In this document: positions 45,211-55,312 of the stretch, piece by piece | How the letters are laid out: each line of letters starts with the position of its first letter | Numbering within the stretch: position 1 is the stretch's first letter | From: Rhizobiaceae bacterium | Lineage (GTDB): Bacteria > Pseudomonadota > Alphaproteobacteria > Rhizobiales > Rhizobiaceae | Reading direction: 5' to 3' | Assembly: GCA_017644105.1 (NCBI GenBank) | Contig: JAEPMD010000007.1 | Span: forward strand, 1 to 64,000 | Length of the DNA stretch: 64,000 nucleotides | The notes under the pieces: model-generated | Seen by the model: only the letters and a program-made list of their open reading frames with translations | Told to the model about the DNA's origin: nothing | The model's database searches: none | Program-made: the position numbers and the translations under genes

Positions 45211-46083
45211 TTAGTGGTGGATTGGCGCGCCCCATGATGCCCAAACATAAACGGCAAAGAAGAGGAACAACCAAACAACGTCAACGAAATGCCAGTACCA
45301 TGCAGCTGCTTCGAAACCGAAATGTTGTTTCGGTGTGAAGTGGCCTTTAAGCGCTCGGATCAAGCAGATTGCCAAGAAGATCGTACCCACGAGAACGTGG
45401 AAGCCGTGGAAGCCTGTTGCCATGAAGAATGTTGCGCCATAGATGCTGTCTTTAAACGCGAATGGTGCCACTGTGTATTCGTAGAACTGAACGCCTGAGA
45501 ACAATACACCTAAAAGGATTGTACCCAAAAGACCATATACAAGACCTTGACGATCACCATGAAGAAGTGCGTGGTGCGCCCAAGTTACAGCTGTACCAGA
45601 CCATAGTAAGATCACAGTGTTGTAAAGTGGTAGGTGAAGTGGATCTAGAACTTCAATGCCTGCAGGTGGCCATTGACCGCCAGTATAAGCAACACGTGCT
45701 TCCTGAATAGCTTCGGCTGGATAAAGGCTGGCATCAAAGAATGCCCAGAACCAAGCCACAAAGAACATAACCTCTGAGGCAATGAACATGATCATGCCAT
45801 AACGAAGGTGCAAGGACACGACGCGTGTGTGGTGGCCTTCATGCGCTTCTTTAATCGTTGCTGCCCACCAGCCAATCATTGTGAAAAGCACAATGGCAAG
45901 ACCAATATAGAAGATCCAAGGACCTGTTAAGAACGATAAGCCTTTAAGCGAAGCACCAGCATCGTTTAGGTAGCGCATGTATCCAATGCCACCTAGAGCC
46001 ATTACCAAAGCGCCAATTGAGCCTAGAAGCGGCCATGGGCTCGGATCGATAATGTGATAGTCGTGATTCTTATTTCCAGCCAT
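45211..46083 (-). CDS. ctaE: cytochrome c oxidase subunit III
   Basis: A 290-residue membrane protein with seven hydrophobic helices; it supports proton uptake and stability of the aa3 oxidase. Typical sequence: K-N-H-D-Y-H-I-I-D-P-S-P-W-P-L-L-G-S, W-A-F-F-D-A-S-L-Y-P, the P-P-A-G-I-E-V-L-D-P segment, T-W-A-H-H-A-L, and the C-terminal G-F-H-G-F-H-V-L-V-G-T-I-F and W-Y-W-H-F-V-D-V-V-W-L-F-L-F. It is encoded about 105 bases after ctaG in the operon. Confidence 0.97.
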   Translation of the reverse strand: MAGNKNHDYHIIDPSPWPLLGSIGALVMALGGIGYMRYLNDAGASLKGLSFLTGPWIFYIGLAIVLFTMIGWWAATIKEAHEGHHTRVVSLHLRYGMIMFIASEVMFFVAWFWAFFDASLYPAEAIQEARVAYTGGQWPPAGIEVLDPLHLPLYNTVILLWSGTAVTWAHHALLHGDRQGLVYGLLGTILLGVLFSGVQFYEYTVAPFAFKDSIYGATFFMATGFHGFHVLVGTIFLAICLIRALKGHFTPKQHFGFEAAAWYWHFVDVVWLFLFFAVYVWASWGAPIHH

Positions 46084-46188
46084 ATGAATTACCCCTCAAT
46101 GGTTGATTCTCCGCGGTTGAGTTTCCGCCCGCGCGGATATGCGTTGCGGATACCACAACATTAGTTCTAATTTGAAGTCTTTTTTTCA

Positions 46189-46809
46189 TCACCCCTCGCC
46201 TTCACCAATATTTTTTGGTGGTGTTGCCGCAGCTACGGGTTTGTCATCACCGTAGGGGAAGAATGTGTATGAAAGTGTAATGGTTTTAACACCCTTTGTT
46301 TCTTCGTAGTTCACAATGTCTGGATCAACAAAGAAGACAACGGGCATATCAAGCACTTCGCCAGGCTCGAGCTCAGTTTCCGTAAAGCAGAAACATTCTA
46401 CTTTATTAAAGAACGCGCCAGCAGATTGCGGTGTCACATTAAATGTGGCCTGTCCATGAGTGTTCATTTGTGAAATGCTTTTGGCGAAATATTCCATTTG
46501 AGCCGTTTCGCCGATCGCGATTTCAACTTCGCGGATCTTTGGCTCAAATTCCCAACCTAGAGCTGGAGAAATATTCGCGTCAAAGCGGATTTTGATTTTC
46601 TGATCCAAAATCACATCAGAGGCTTGCTCAACGCGTGCTGTTGTGCCGCCATAACCTGTGACCTGACAGAAAATTTCGTAAAGCGGTACAGCTGCATAGC
46701 TCATGCCAACCATCGCGCCTACAAAGCCAACACAGGCAAATGCAACATTGCGATGACGCTTTTCAGCAGGTTTCTGTTGAGGAGAATTTTGTGACTGTGT
46801 GTCGGACAT
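46189..46809 (-). CDS. ctaG: cytochrome c oxidase copper chaperone CtaG (Cox11)
   Basis: Delivers copper to the CuB site of subunit I. About 206 residues: a cytoplasmic start, one helix (about 23-43), then the periplasmic domain with V-P-L-Y-E-I-F-C-Q-V-T-G-Y-G-G-T and the copper-binding C-x-C pair in V-E-C-F-C-F-T-E, plus the M-P-V-V-F-F-V-D-P block. I prefer ATG 46809, which gives AGGAG a seven-base spacing. The ATG at 46815 would leave only one or two bases. It follows the 52-residue small gene by ten bases. Confidence 0.95.
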   Translation of the reverse strand: MSDTQSQNSPQQKPAEKRHRNVAFACVGFVGAMVGMSYAAVPLYEIFCQVTGYGGTTARVEQASDVILDQKIKIRFDANISPALGWEFEPKIREVEIAIGETAQMEYFAKSISQMNTHGQATFNVTPQSAGAFFNKVECFCFTETELEPGEVLDMPVVFFVDPDIVNYEETKGVKTITLSYTFFPYGDDKPVAAATPPKNIGEGEG

Positions 46810-46819
46810 GCCCATTCTC

Positions 46820-46978
46820 CTATAAACTACGATTTAAAATATCGGGACCAATTTTGATCACGGTCACCGCATAAACAAGCACCACAAAAGCAACGAGCAA
46901 TAGCGCAAGCGCAATCGAACGACCTTTACGCGCCTTTGCTTGTTTCTCTGTGAGTTCAACCCGTTCGATCTCAGCCAT
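46820..46978 (-). CDS. small one-helix membrane protein of the oxidase operon (CoxF-like)
   Basis: A 52-residue frame starting at ATG 46978: a charged N-terminus [20 protein letters not shown], then one transmembrane helix S-I-A-L-A-L-L-L-V-A-F-V-V-L-V-Y-A and the tail T-V-I-K-I-G-P-D-I-L-N. Short proteins with an E-L-T-x-x-Q-x-K-A/R-R-x-R-S-x-A start are found at exactly this place (between ctaB and ctaG) in rhizobia, often called CoxF. The start overlaps the ctaB stop by one base (TAATG) and the stop lies just before the ctaG ribosome binding site, so it is surely translated. Its function is unknown. Confidence 0.85.
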   Translation of the reverse strand: MAEIERVELTEKQAKARKGRSIALALLLVAFVVLVYAVTVIKIGPDILNRSL

Positions 46979-47922
46979 TACAGACCTCCAACAACGAGCA
47001 TAATGCCACGATCAATAAGTAGCATACCGAAAATAGCAAAGAGATAGAGGATGGAATAACCAAAGAGTTTTTTGGCAGGTTTCATCGTCTCATCATCATC
47101 ACGCATTTGATACGTTTTAAATGTGTACCAAATGAAACCAAGACCAAGTGCTGCAGAAACAATTCCATATGCCAACCCTGCAAATCCCAGAGCTGTTGGC
47201 AGAACACCAACAATTGCAGTGAGAACCGCATAGACCAGCATTTGAATTTTGGTTTTACGTGCGCCAACAACATTTGGCATCATCGGAACGCCAACGGCCT
47301 CATAATCGCCCTCTTTGAACAAAGCCAGCGCCCAGAAATGAGGTGGTGTCCAAAGGAAAATGATTGCAAATAACACAATGCTTTCGATGGTCACTGTACC
47401 TGTCACCGCAGCCCAGCCGATCATCGGAGGGAAGGCACCTGCTGCGCCACCGATCACGATATTTTGAGGCGTCGAGCGCTTGAGCCACATTGTGTAGATC
47501 ACAGCGTAGAAGACGATTGTGAATGCGAGAATGCCTGCAGCCAACCAGTTGGTCGCTAAGCCTAAAAAGATTGTCGAAAAGACAGATAGACCGATCCCAA
47601 AGCCTAACGCCTCGGACTTTGTAATACGGCCAGATGGAATAGGACGCTTGCGTGTGCGGGTCATGACAGCATCGATATCTGCGTCATACCACATGTTCAA
47701 AGCACCGCTGGCGCCAGCACCAATTGCGATACACAAAATGGCGACCATACCAATAAATGGATTAATGTAACCAGGCGCGACGATCAAACCGACAGCTGCA
47801 GTGAACACGACAAGCGACATGACGCGTGGTTTAAGCAATTCAAAATAATCACCAGCTAGCGCTTCTGAGAGATGAACATCAGAAGAGGATGATTTGATTT
47901 CTATGTTTTGCGTAACTGCCAT
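46978..47922 (-). CDS. ctaB: protohaem IX farnesyltransferase (haem O synthase)
   Basis: Inner-membrane UbiA-type prenyltransferase, 314 residues with about eight or nine helices. It converts haem B to haem O, the precursor of haem A. The two Asp-rich sites are [15 protein letters not shown] and the [13 protein letters not shown] region. R-P-I-P-S-G-R-I and [12 protein letters not shown] are also typical. It sits between ctaD and the small CoxF-like gene. The haem A synthase gene (ctaA) is not in the window. Confidence 0.96.
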   Translation of the reverse strand: MAVTQNIEIKSSSSDVHLSEALAGDYFELLKPRVMSLVVFTAAVGLIVAPGYINPFIGMVAILCIAIGAGASGALNMWYDADIDAVMTRTRKRPIPSGRITKSEALGFGIGLSVFSTIFLGLATNWLAAGILAFTIVFYAVIYTMWLKRSTPQNIVIGGAAGAFPPMIGWAAVTGTVTIESIVLFAIIFLWTPPHFWALALFKEGDYEAVGVPMMPNVVGARKTKIQMLVYAVLTAIVGVLPTALGFAGLAYGIVSAALGLGFIWYTFKTYQMRDDDETMKPAKKLFGYSILYLFAIFGMLLIDRGIMLVVGGL

Positions 47923-47971
47923 TTAAGTGGTTATCCGTTTAAAGCTACAAAACGCCCGTTTCAATTTTAGC

Positions 47972-48006
47972 GAAACCGCCGAGATCAAAACTGAACCGGC
48001 GGCTTC
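47972..48006 (-). promoter_or_regulatory. intergenic mRNA hairpin between ctaD and ctaB
   Basis: On the minus strand GAAGCCGCCG pairs with CGGCGGTTTC over ten positions (one G-T pair) across a 15-base loop. It lies some 18 bases after the ctaD stop, and no T-tract follows, so it is not a classical terminator. It could protect the upstream ctaC-ctaD message from 3' decay or set a processing boundary, giving more structural subunit than haem O synthase. Confidence 0.6.
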
Positions 48007-48023
48007 GTATTTTTGTTCGAAGA

Positions 48024-49688
<1,665 letters not shown>

Positions 49689-49693
49689 CTATC

Positions 49694-50575
49694 TTATTGA
49701 GCTTCAGATGCAGCGATTTGCACGGCTTTTTCGCCTGTTGCAACCGACGCCATCAAAGCTTCGTTAGCACCTTCAAGATCGTCAGCTGCTGCTGCCAACC
49801 ATGTGTTATATTGTTCTTGCGAGACAACGCGAATACCAATCGGCATATAGGCGTGATCCTTGCCGCAAAGCTCAGAACACTGACCGTAATAGATGCCTTC
49901 TTTTTCAGCCTTGAACCAAGTTTCGTTCAAACGACCTGGGATCGCATCAATCTTGATACCAAAGGCTGGCATTGCAAATGCGTGGATCACGTCTGCCGCA
50001 GTCACTGTCAAACGTACCATTGTATCAACCGGCACGACGATGTCATTGTCGACCGCAAGCAAGCGCGGATATTCAGCAACGTTCTCTTTGCCGTATGTCG
50101 CGCGGTCACCTTCTTGAAGCATAAGCTGATCAAACGAAACTTCGTTTTCAGTTTGATACTCATAACCCCAATACCACTGATAGCCTGTTGCTTTAATTGT
50201 CAACTGAGGCTCTTCTTCCGGCGCAAGCTGCTGCGTGAGGATGTTGAATGAAGGAACCGCAATCGCCAACAAGATCAAAATCGGACCCAAAGTCCACACA
50301 AATTCAATACTTGTATTGTGAGTGGTCTTTGATGGTGTTGGATTAGCAGATGCTCTGAATTTTAAGCAGACATAAATCAGCAAAGCCAAAACAAACAATG
50401 TAATCGGAACAATGAACCACATTGTATAATGTTCAAATTCTCTGATTTGACGCATCATATCAGTCGCAGCTGGCTGCAATCCCAATTGCCAATCAACAGG
50501 CTGGGCTGCAAAAGCGCCCTTAATCGATAGCAGCAGGCTTGATAGCATGATAGCTGCGTGAGCCAATTTTTTCAC
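49694..50575 (-). CDS. ctaC: cytochrome c oxidase subunit II
   Basis: Carries the CuA centre that accepts electrons from cytochrome c. It has a signal peptide (K-K-L-A-H-A-A-I-M-L-S-S-L-L-L-S-I-K-G-A-F-A-A), two helices (about 50-75 and 95-115), then the cupredoxin domain. Its CuA ligands are V-I-H-A-F, C-S-E-L-C-G-K-D-H-A-Y-M-P (two Cys, His, Met), and G-Y-Q-W-Y-W-G-Y-E-Y is the aromatic electron-entry patch. I choose GTG 50575 because GAGGGAG lies about eight bases upstream and the signal peptide begins there, giving 293 residues. The in-frame TTG six codons earlier is unlikely. Confidence 0.96.
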   Translation of the reverse strand: MKKLAHAAIMLSSLLLSIKGAFAAQPVDWQLGLQPAATDMMRQIREFEHYTMWFIVPITLFVLALLIYVCLKFRASANPTPSKTTHNTSIEFVWTLGPILILLAIAVPSFNILTQQLAPEEEPQLTIKATGYQWYWGYEYQTENEVSFDQLMLQEGDRATYGKENVAEYPRLLAVDNDIVVPVDTMVRLTVTAADVIHAFAMPAFGIKIDAIPGRLNETWFKAEKEGIYYGQCSELCGKDHAYMPIGIRVVSQEQYNTWLAAAADDLEGANEALMASVATGEKAVQIAASEAQ

Positions 50576-51001
50576 GTTGGATCTCCCTCGCAAAACGTTT
50601 AGCGCCCGTGAAGGCGCAGAATCTTAATATACCCGTGTCCGTTAAAACCACAGTTTAGTCGAGACCGCAACCGATCTTACCAACTAATCGTGCGGCATTT
50701 TTGCGCGCTATCCACAAATTCTACTACATTTGGACAAAGATCGGCAGGAATTGTTGCATTCTTGGGATAGGATGGGGATAAACCGCAACCGAAAGACAGT
50801 TACACAAAAGGTTGAATCTCCTGCGATTTTGCTCCAATTCTCAAAAATCCATAAAATTCCACAATTTTGCCGATTTTACTCGCCCATATGCAACAAGGCT
50901 GGCATAAGGGGTGATATTTTAACTTATAACGGCTAGATATGGACGTAAGTGATTCGTCAGCATTGGTGGGCGGCCAATAATTAGATGGTGGTGAGAGCCG
51001 A
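50576..51001. other. 426-base divergent intergenic region
   Basis: Separates the oxidase operon (minus) from the IalB-family gene (plus) and must contain both promoters. No convincing coding frame. A small hairpin (GCGCC ... GGCGC, 50602-50617) lies in the ctaC leader. Nothing else is recognisable. Confidence 0.5.
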
Positions 51002-51568
51002 ATGAAGTTTTCTAAAGTCTTAGTTTTCATGTTCATTTTTGCAGGTTTTGTTTTGCCGGGGCTTGCACATGCTCAAAGTACTGAAACAGATCCGGGACGT
51101 CAGGTTATTCCAAACCCCAATGGCGCAAGCAGCCAACCACCGGGATTTATCAAACAAAAATTTGGTGAATGGCATATTGTGTGCGACCAACCCGCAGGTG
51201 CGCCTGGGGATCAATGTGTCTTAATGCAAAATGTTGTGGCTGATGACCGTGATGATGTCGGACTTTCAGTCATTGTCATCAAAACAGCTGACAAAAAAGC
51301 ACGCATCCTGCGAATTCTAGCACCATTGGGCGTTCTTCTGCCAAACGGTCTGGGGCTTATCATTGATGGCAAAGATCTCGGTCGCGCCTATTTCACTCGT
51401 TGTTTCTCTGATGGTTGTTTTGTGCAGGTAATTATGGATGATGCCATGCTTAATGCATTAAAGGCAGGAAACACAGCTATCTTCTTTATCTTCCAAAGCG
51501 AAGAAGAGGGAATTGGTCTGCCTGTTGATCTCACTGGTTTCTCCGACGGCTTTGCCGCGTTAGAATAG
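51002..51568 (+). CDS. invasion-associated locus B (IalB) family protein
   Basis: A 188-residue exported protein with a signal peptide (to about A-H-A-Q-S, residue 24). The mature part has the IalB pattern: F-G-E-W-H-I-V-C-D-Q, Q-C-V-L-M-Q, A-P-L-G-V-L-L-P-N-G-L-G-L-I-I-D-G, F-T-R-C-F-S-D-G-C-F-V-Q and a C-terminal G-F-x-x-G-F-A-A-L. Four cysteines probably form two disulfides. Bartonella IalB is tied to erythrocyte invasion, but the family is widespread in free-living alphaproteobacteria as a periplasmic protein. No virulence role is implied. Confidence 0.92.
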   Translation: MKFSKVLVFMFIFAGFVLPGLAHAQSTETDPGRQVIPNPNGASSQPPGFIKQKFGEWHIVCDQPAGAPGDQCVLMQNVVADDRDDVGLSVIVIKTADKKARILRILAPLGVLLPNGLGLIIDGKDLGRAYFTRCFSDGCFVQVIMDDAMLNALKAGNTAIFFIFQSEEEGIGLPVDLTGFSDGFAALE

Positions 51569-51699
51569 TCCAAATACCTTATTTTTCACCTTCTGCTCAC
51601 TCTAACGTGAGTTTACGGCATTGCGATTTGTGTTTGAATTCATCAAACTCAATGCTTAAATGTGCCTAACGGAAACAGACGCCCTTTTGGAGAATTTTT

Positions 51700-53115
51700 A
51701 TGTCCAGTAACCTCATCGAAAAATTTGATATTGATGCCAGCAAATTGCAGACCATCATATCAGATAGCTTGTCGAATGCTGATGATGGTGAACTTTTTCT
51801 CGAATATACCGAATCTGAATCTTTGCTGTTTGATGACGGACGGCTCAAATCAGGATCCTACAACACAGATCAAGGCTTTGGTTTAAGATCCGTCGCAGGC
51901 GAAGCGACCGGTTATGCACATTCCGGCGAGTTTAGTGAAAGCGCGTTAAAGCGCGCTGTTGACGCGGTAAGCGCAGTCACACGCGGATATCAAGGAACCT
52001 ATAGCGCAGCGCCGCAAGGCACGAATAAAAAGCTATATTCGGACCAAAACCCTCTTTTAACACCAAACTTTGAAACCAAAGTTTCATTGTTGAAAGAAAT
52101 CGACGCCTATTTGCGGAATAAAGATGACAAAGTTCGCCAAGTTTCGGCATCGCTCAGCGCGAGTTGGCAAATTGTCAACATTCTGCGCGCTGATGGGCAT
52201 ATTGTGCGCGACATCCGACCGCTAACCCGTATGAATATCTCAGTTGTTGTTGGTCAAGGTGACAGACAGGAAACCGGATCATATGGTATTGGCGGACGTC
52301 AGGAATTCGGTGATTTTATTTTGACCGAGAGCTGGCAGCAAGGCGCAGATAAAGCGCTCAAACAAGCATTGGTGAATTTAGAAGCAATCCCAGCCCCTGC
52401 GGGCACAATGGATGTTGTGCTAGGTGCCGGTTGGCCGGGTGTTATGTTGCATGAAGCGGTTGGCCACGGTCTTGAAGGTGATTTTAACCGAAAGAAAACC
52501 TCTGCCTTTGCAGAATTGATGGGTGAGCAAGTTGCTGCCAAAGGCGTCACCGTTGTCGACGATGGTACGATCGATGATCGAAGAGGCTCTATTTCGGTTG
52601 ATGATGAAGGCACACCTTCTGGTTATAATGTGCTTATTGATGATGGCAAACTGGTAGGTTACATGCAGGACCGTCAGAATGCACGTCTTATGGGTGTCAA
52701 AGCCACGGGTAATGGACGTCGCCAAAGCTATGCGCATCAACCCATGCCACGCATGACAAATACCTATATGCTCGGTGGTGATAAAGAACCAGAAGAGATT
52801 ATTGAATCTGTCAAAAATGGCATCTATGCCGTTTCCTTCGGGGGTGGTCAGGTTGATATCACATCCGGAAAATTCGTATTTGGTTGCACAGAAGCCTACC
52901 TGATCGAAGATGGCAAGCTTGGTGCACCAGTCAAAGGTGCGATGATGATCGGCAATGGACCGGAAGCCATGCACCGTATTTCTATGGTTGGCAATGATAT
53001 GGAACTTGATACCGGCGTTGGCATGTGCGGTAAACAAGGTCAAAGCCTGCCTGTTGGTGTGGGTCAACCGCATTTGCGCATGGACCAAATGACCATTGGT
53101 GGCACTCAGACTTAA
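51700..53115 (+). CDS. tldD: metalloprotease TldD
   Basis: A 471-residue subunit of the TldD/E zinc protease, which trims unfolded peptides, bacteriocin precursors and the CcdA antitoxin in other bacteria. The zinc motif is M-L-H-E-A-V-G-H-G-L-E-G-D (H251, E252, H255), with the downstream ligand Cys region I-T-S-G-K-F-V-F-G-C-T-E-A-Y. L-F-D-D-G-R-L and G-F-G-L-R-S-V near the N-terminus are standard. The partner TldE/PmbA is not in this window. The location beside the oxidase operon is conserved in the order. Confidence 0.96.
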   Translation: MSSNLIEKFDIDASKLQTIISDSLSNADDGELFLEYTESESLLFDDGRLKSGSYNTDQGFGLRSVAGEATGYAHSGEFSESALKRAVDAVSAVTRGYQGTYSAAPQGTNKKLYSDQNPLLTPNFETKVSLLKEIDAYLRNKDDKVRQVSASLSASWQIVNILRADGHIVRDIRPLTRMNISVVVGQGDRQETGSYGIGGRQEFGDFILTESWQQGADKALKQALVNLEAIPAPAGTMDVVLGAGWPGVMLHEAVGHGLEGDFNRKKTSAFAELMGEQVAAKGVTVVDDGTIDDRRGSISVDDEGTPSGYNVLIDDGKLVGYMQDRQNARLMGVKATGNGRRQSYAHQPMPRMTNTYMLGGDKEPEEIIESVKNGIYAVSFGGGQVDITSGKFVFGCTEAYLIEDGKLGAPVKGAMMIGNGPEAMHRISMVGNDMELDTGVGMCGKQGQSLPVGVGQPHLRMDQMTIGGTQT

Positions 53116-53160
53116 GCAATCATGCGCTAAAATTGGTCTGATTTAAGCTCTATTAACCAC

Positions 53161-54339
53161 GTGATCGGTCTTTTCTTTGGCCTCACCACCGATCTTTATT
53201 CTACTTTAACGTTACACTGGTATTGGTTGCTCAAACACCGAGAATTTTACGATGAGCAATCTGGGCTATTTGCCGCGAAACGAACAATCAAGAAAACTGC
53301 AATCCAGACCGGATTGGAGTTGTTCTCCGCTGCATCAGCTACGGGGATTTTTCCAAATGCGCGCGGTTTGGGCTCGGTTTTCACCCTGCATCGTGTTGAA
53401 CCTTATCAATATTCTCGCTTTGACCCGAACGCACATCTGAGCGTTACTCCAGATTTTCTTGAAAAAGCAATTATCGAGCTGAAATCAAAGAATTACAAAG
53501 CTATTCCGTTAGATGCCTTACCAGATCATCTTAATAGTCCAGACCCACAGCAGCCAGTGATGGTTTTCACGCTTGATGATGGATATCGCAATAACTTTGA
53601 ATATGCTTTGCCGGTGTTTAAGAAACACAATATTCCATTCACCGTTTTTGCATGCAGCGGATTTGTAAACCGACAGCATTCCATATGGTGGGAAACGATC
53701 ACCGAACTCGCGATCAAGTTAAAACATCTCAAATTTGACCTCGGTAATGGGCCCCGCTCAATTGAAGCAGCCAACCTTGCTGAAAAATATAACCTCTTCT
53801 GCTGGCTTGCCCATGATATCATGATGCTTGACCAAAATGACGTCATTTCCCGCGTTGATGAAATAGCGCGCGAGAACGGTGTCCACCCAACAGATATTAC
53901 AAATCGACTCATCATGGATGAGGCACAGTTGAAACAGCTCTCAAGGGAGCCATTGGCGCAGATCGGCGCACATACTGTCTCCCATCCAAATCTAGCGCTT
54001 TTATCAGACGAGCAATTGAAGATTGAGCTGGACCAGTCTCGGCGCGATATTGAGGCCATGACTTCAGTTCGACCCACAAATATTGCCTTCCCCTATGGCA
54101 AGTTGGAAAACGCTGGCGAACGCGAATTTAACGCGGCAAAAGACTTAGGGTTTGATCTTGCGGTCTCAACCGAGCCGGATGTTTTAAAACCTGATGTCAA
54201 AGACAACCTTCATTCAATCCAACGCATCTCACTAAATGGATATTATCAGAGCAACCGATATGTGGGGGCTCTTGCGTCAGGGTTGCCGTTCAAATTTTTC
54301 ACGCGCATGACGAATAAATTTCAAGACCTGTTGCGCTAG
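53161..54339 (+). CDS. polysaccharide deacetylase family protein
   Basis: A 392-residue carbohydrate esterase 4 (NodB-like) protein. The catalytic motif is V-M-V-F-T-L-D-D-G-Y (D-D pair, about residues 140-141), followed by P-F-T-V-F-A-C-S-G-F, the zinc H-x4-H pair in I-G-A-H-T-V-S-H-P-N-L, and A-F-P-Y-G-K at the C-terminal side. The long insert (W-W-E-T-I-T-E-L-A) is typical of the rhizobial type. The start is uncertain: GTG at 53161 is the first possible, and an internal TTG near 53230 would also serve. There is no clear signal peptide. Substrate unknown. Confidence 0.88.
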   Translation: MIGLFFGLTTDLYSTLTLHWYWLLKHREFYDEQSGLFAAKRTIKKTAIQTGLELFSAASATGIFPNARGLGSVFTLHRVEPYQYSRFDPNAHLSVTPDFLEKAIIELKSKNYKAIPLDALPDHLNSPDPQQPVMVFTLDDGYRNNFEYALPVFKKHNIPFTVFACSGFVNRQHSIWWETITELAIKLKHLKFDLGNGPRSIEAANLAEKYNLFCWLAHDIMMLDQNDVISRVDEIARENGVHPTDITNRLIMDEAQLKQLSREPLAQIGAHTVSHPNLALLSDEQLKIELDQSRRDIEAMTSVRPTNIAFPYGKLENAGEREFNAAKDLGFDLAVSTEPDVLKPDVKDNLHSIQRISLNGYYQSNRYVGALASGLPFKFFTRMTNKFQDLLR

Positions 54340-54660
54340 CGCCAATTGAAATTGCCAATCATACCGATTATGTCAATTGAGTTAACAAAATCTTATCTCA
54401 GAGCAATCTCGGTACAGCTTTTCCATTTAAAATCGGCTTTACACCCGTCTTGCACAGTATCTATATGGTTAAAACCGTTAGATATTGGCCTTCGCCATTA
54501 TGACGAGAATTTAGGCTTGTTTGGTTCGAAAACCCAACTGCACCCGCGCGTGTAACGAATAATTTCATTCTGGTCACATATTGTTAACCCTACCTGCGGC
54601 ATAATGCTTTCTAATAGCTTAATAGTTTTATACAGTTTTTAGGTATCTTAGATTTTAGTT
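54340..54660. other. 321-base intergenic region
   Basis: A 69-codon frame (54346-54555) lies here, but it has no ribosome binding site, no recognisable motif and atypical composition, so I do not call it a gene. The right half is very AT-rich (T-T-A-A-T-A-G and TTTTATACAG runs) and is the likely promoter zone of the lipoprotein gene. Confidence 0.5.
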
Positions 54661-55146
54661 ATGATGATGTTCACCAGCTCTTCATTTGAAAAAGTGTCGC
54701 GCCTCTCCAGCAAATTAACTTTGCTGCTTTGTGGCTTGTCTCTTGCCGGATGTATGAGTTCTGTGACAACGACAATGCAAGCTTCAAACGATATTGCAGC
54801 TTATTCAATTGCATCCTACGATAAAATTAAGCTGAGTGACGCGGTATTGGCGGACGCATTGACCATTCAGCGTGTGGTTTCAAAATCTGGTCCTGAATTT
54901 ATCGCGGCTGTTGAAACTTTGGAACAGACCGGATCTGATGCGCCAACTGGTCTAGCCTGGTCAAATGATGTCACTGGCAGCCAGGGTGAGATTACCTTTA
55001 TTTCAGAGCGAACTGCAGGCACCTCGCTTTGCCGCAACTTCAAAACGTCTTTGCTAAGTTTTGAAGGTGTAAGTCTTTATGAGGGTTTGAGCTGCAAATC
55101 TTCTTCAGGCGGCTGGACACTCAAGAAATTTTCCGAAGTTTCATAA
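54661..55146 (+). CDS. surface-antigen-like lipoprotein (RT0821/Lpp0805 family)
   Basis: A 161-residue protein with a lipoprotein signal (L-L-L-C-G-L-S-L-A-G-C-M-S; lipobox L-A-G-C). The C-terminal half matches the COG4520-type domain of rickettsial 17-kDa-like surface proteins: L-A-W-S-N-D-V-T-G-S-Q-G-E-I-T, T-S-L-C-R-N-F-K-T-S and E-G-L-S-C-K-S-S-S-G-G-W. Two cysteines may pair. Probably outer-membrane attached, function unknown. Three consecutive-looking ATGs at the start make the exact first codon uncertain by one or two residues. Confidence 0.8.
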   Translation: MMMFTSSSFEKVSRLSSKLTLLLCGLSLAGCMSSVTTTMQASNDIAAYSIASYDKIKLSDAVLADALTIQRVVSKSGPEFIAAVETLEQTGSDAPTGLAWSNDVTGSQGEITFISERTAGTSLCRNFKTSLLSFEGVSLYEGLSCKSSSGGWTLKKFSEVS

Positions 55147-55286
55147 TCTGTCTTTATCTTTTTCCAAATCAATTAAAGAACAGCTCCGATCTCTTGCGCA
55201 ATCTCTGTGATTTGTAATTGCATTGACAACTGCAAATTTCATGTTGTGTCGTATACCAGCGGTTAACCACTACTTGGTAGTTTAGG

Positions 55287-55301
55287 TTAGTATTGAGTTA
55301 A
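55287..55301 (+). promoter_or_regulatory. weak CtrA-like box before the DnaJ-type gene
   Basis: TTAG-N7-TTAA, one mismatch from the CtrA consensus, ends 12 bases before the ATG at 55313. The very short distance to the start and the mismatch make this a low-confidence call. Confidence 0.2.
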
Positions 55302-55312
55302 AGGTATTTGTA

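Noticed and set aside
51002-51568. Virulence factor reading of the IalB-family gene
   Set aside because: The family is widespread in free-living alphaproteobacteria, and the neighbourhood (tldD, oxidase operon) is ordinary core genome.
52420-53088. 222-codon minus-strand frame opposite tldD
   Set aside because: Shadow of tldD; no family features and no translation signals.
54346-54555. 69-codon plus-strand frame after the polysaccharide deacetylase
   Set aside because: No ribosome binding site, no recognisable motif, mixed composition; treated as non-coding.
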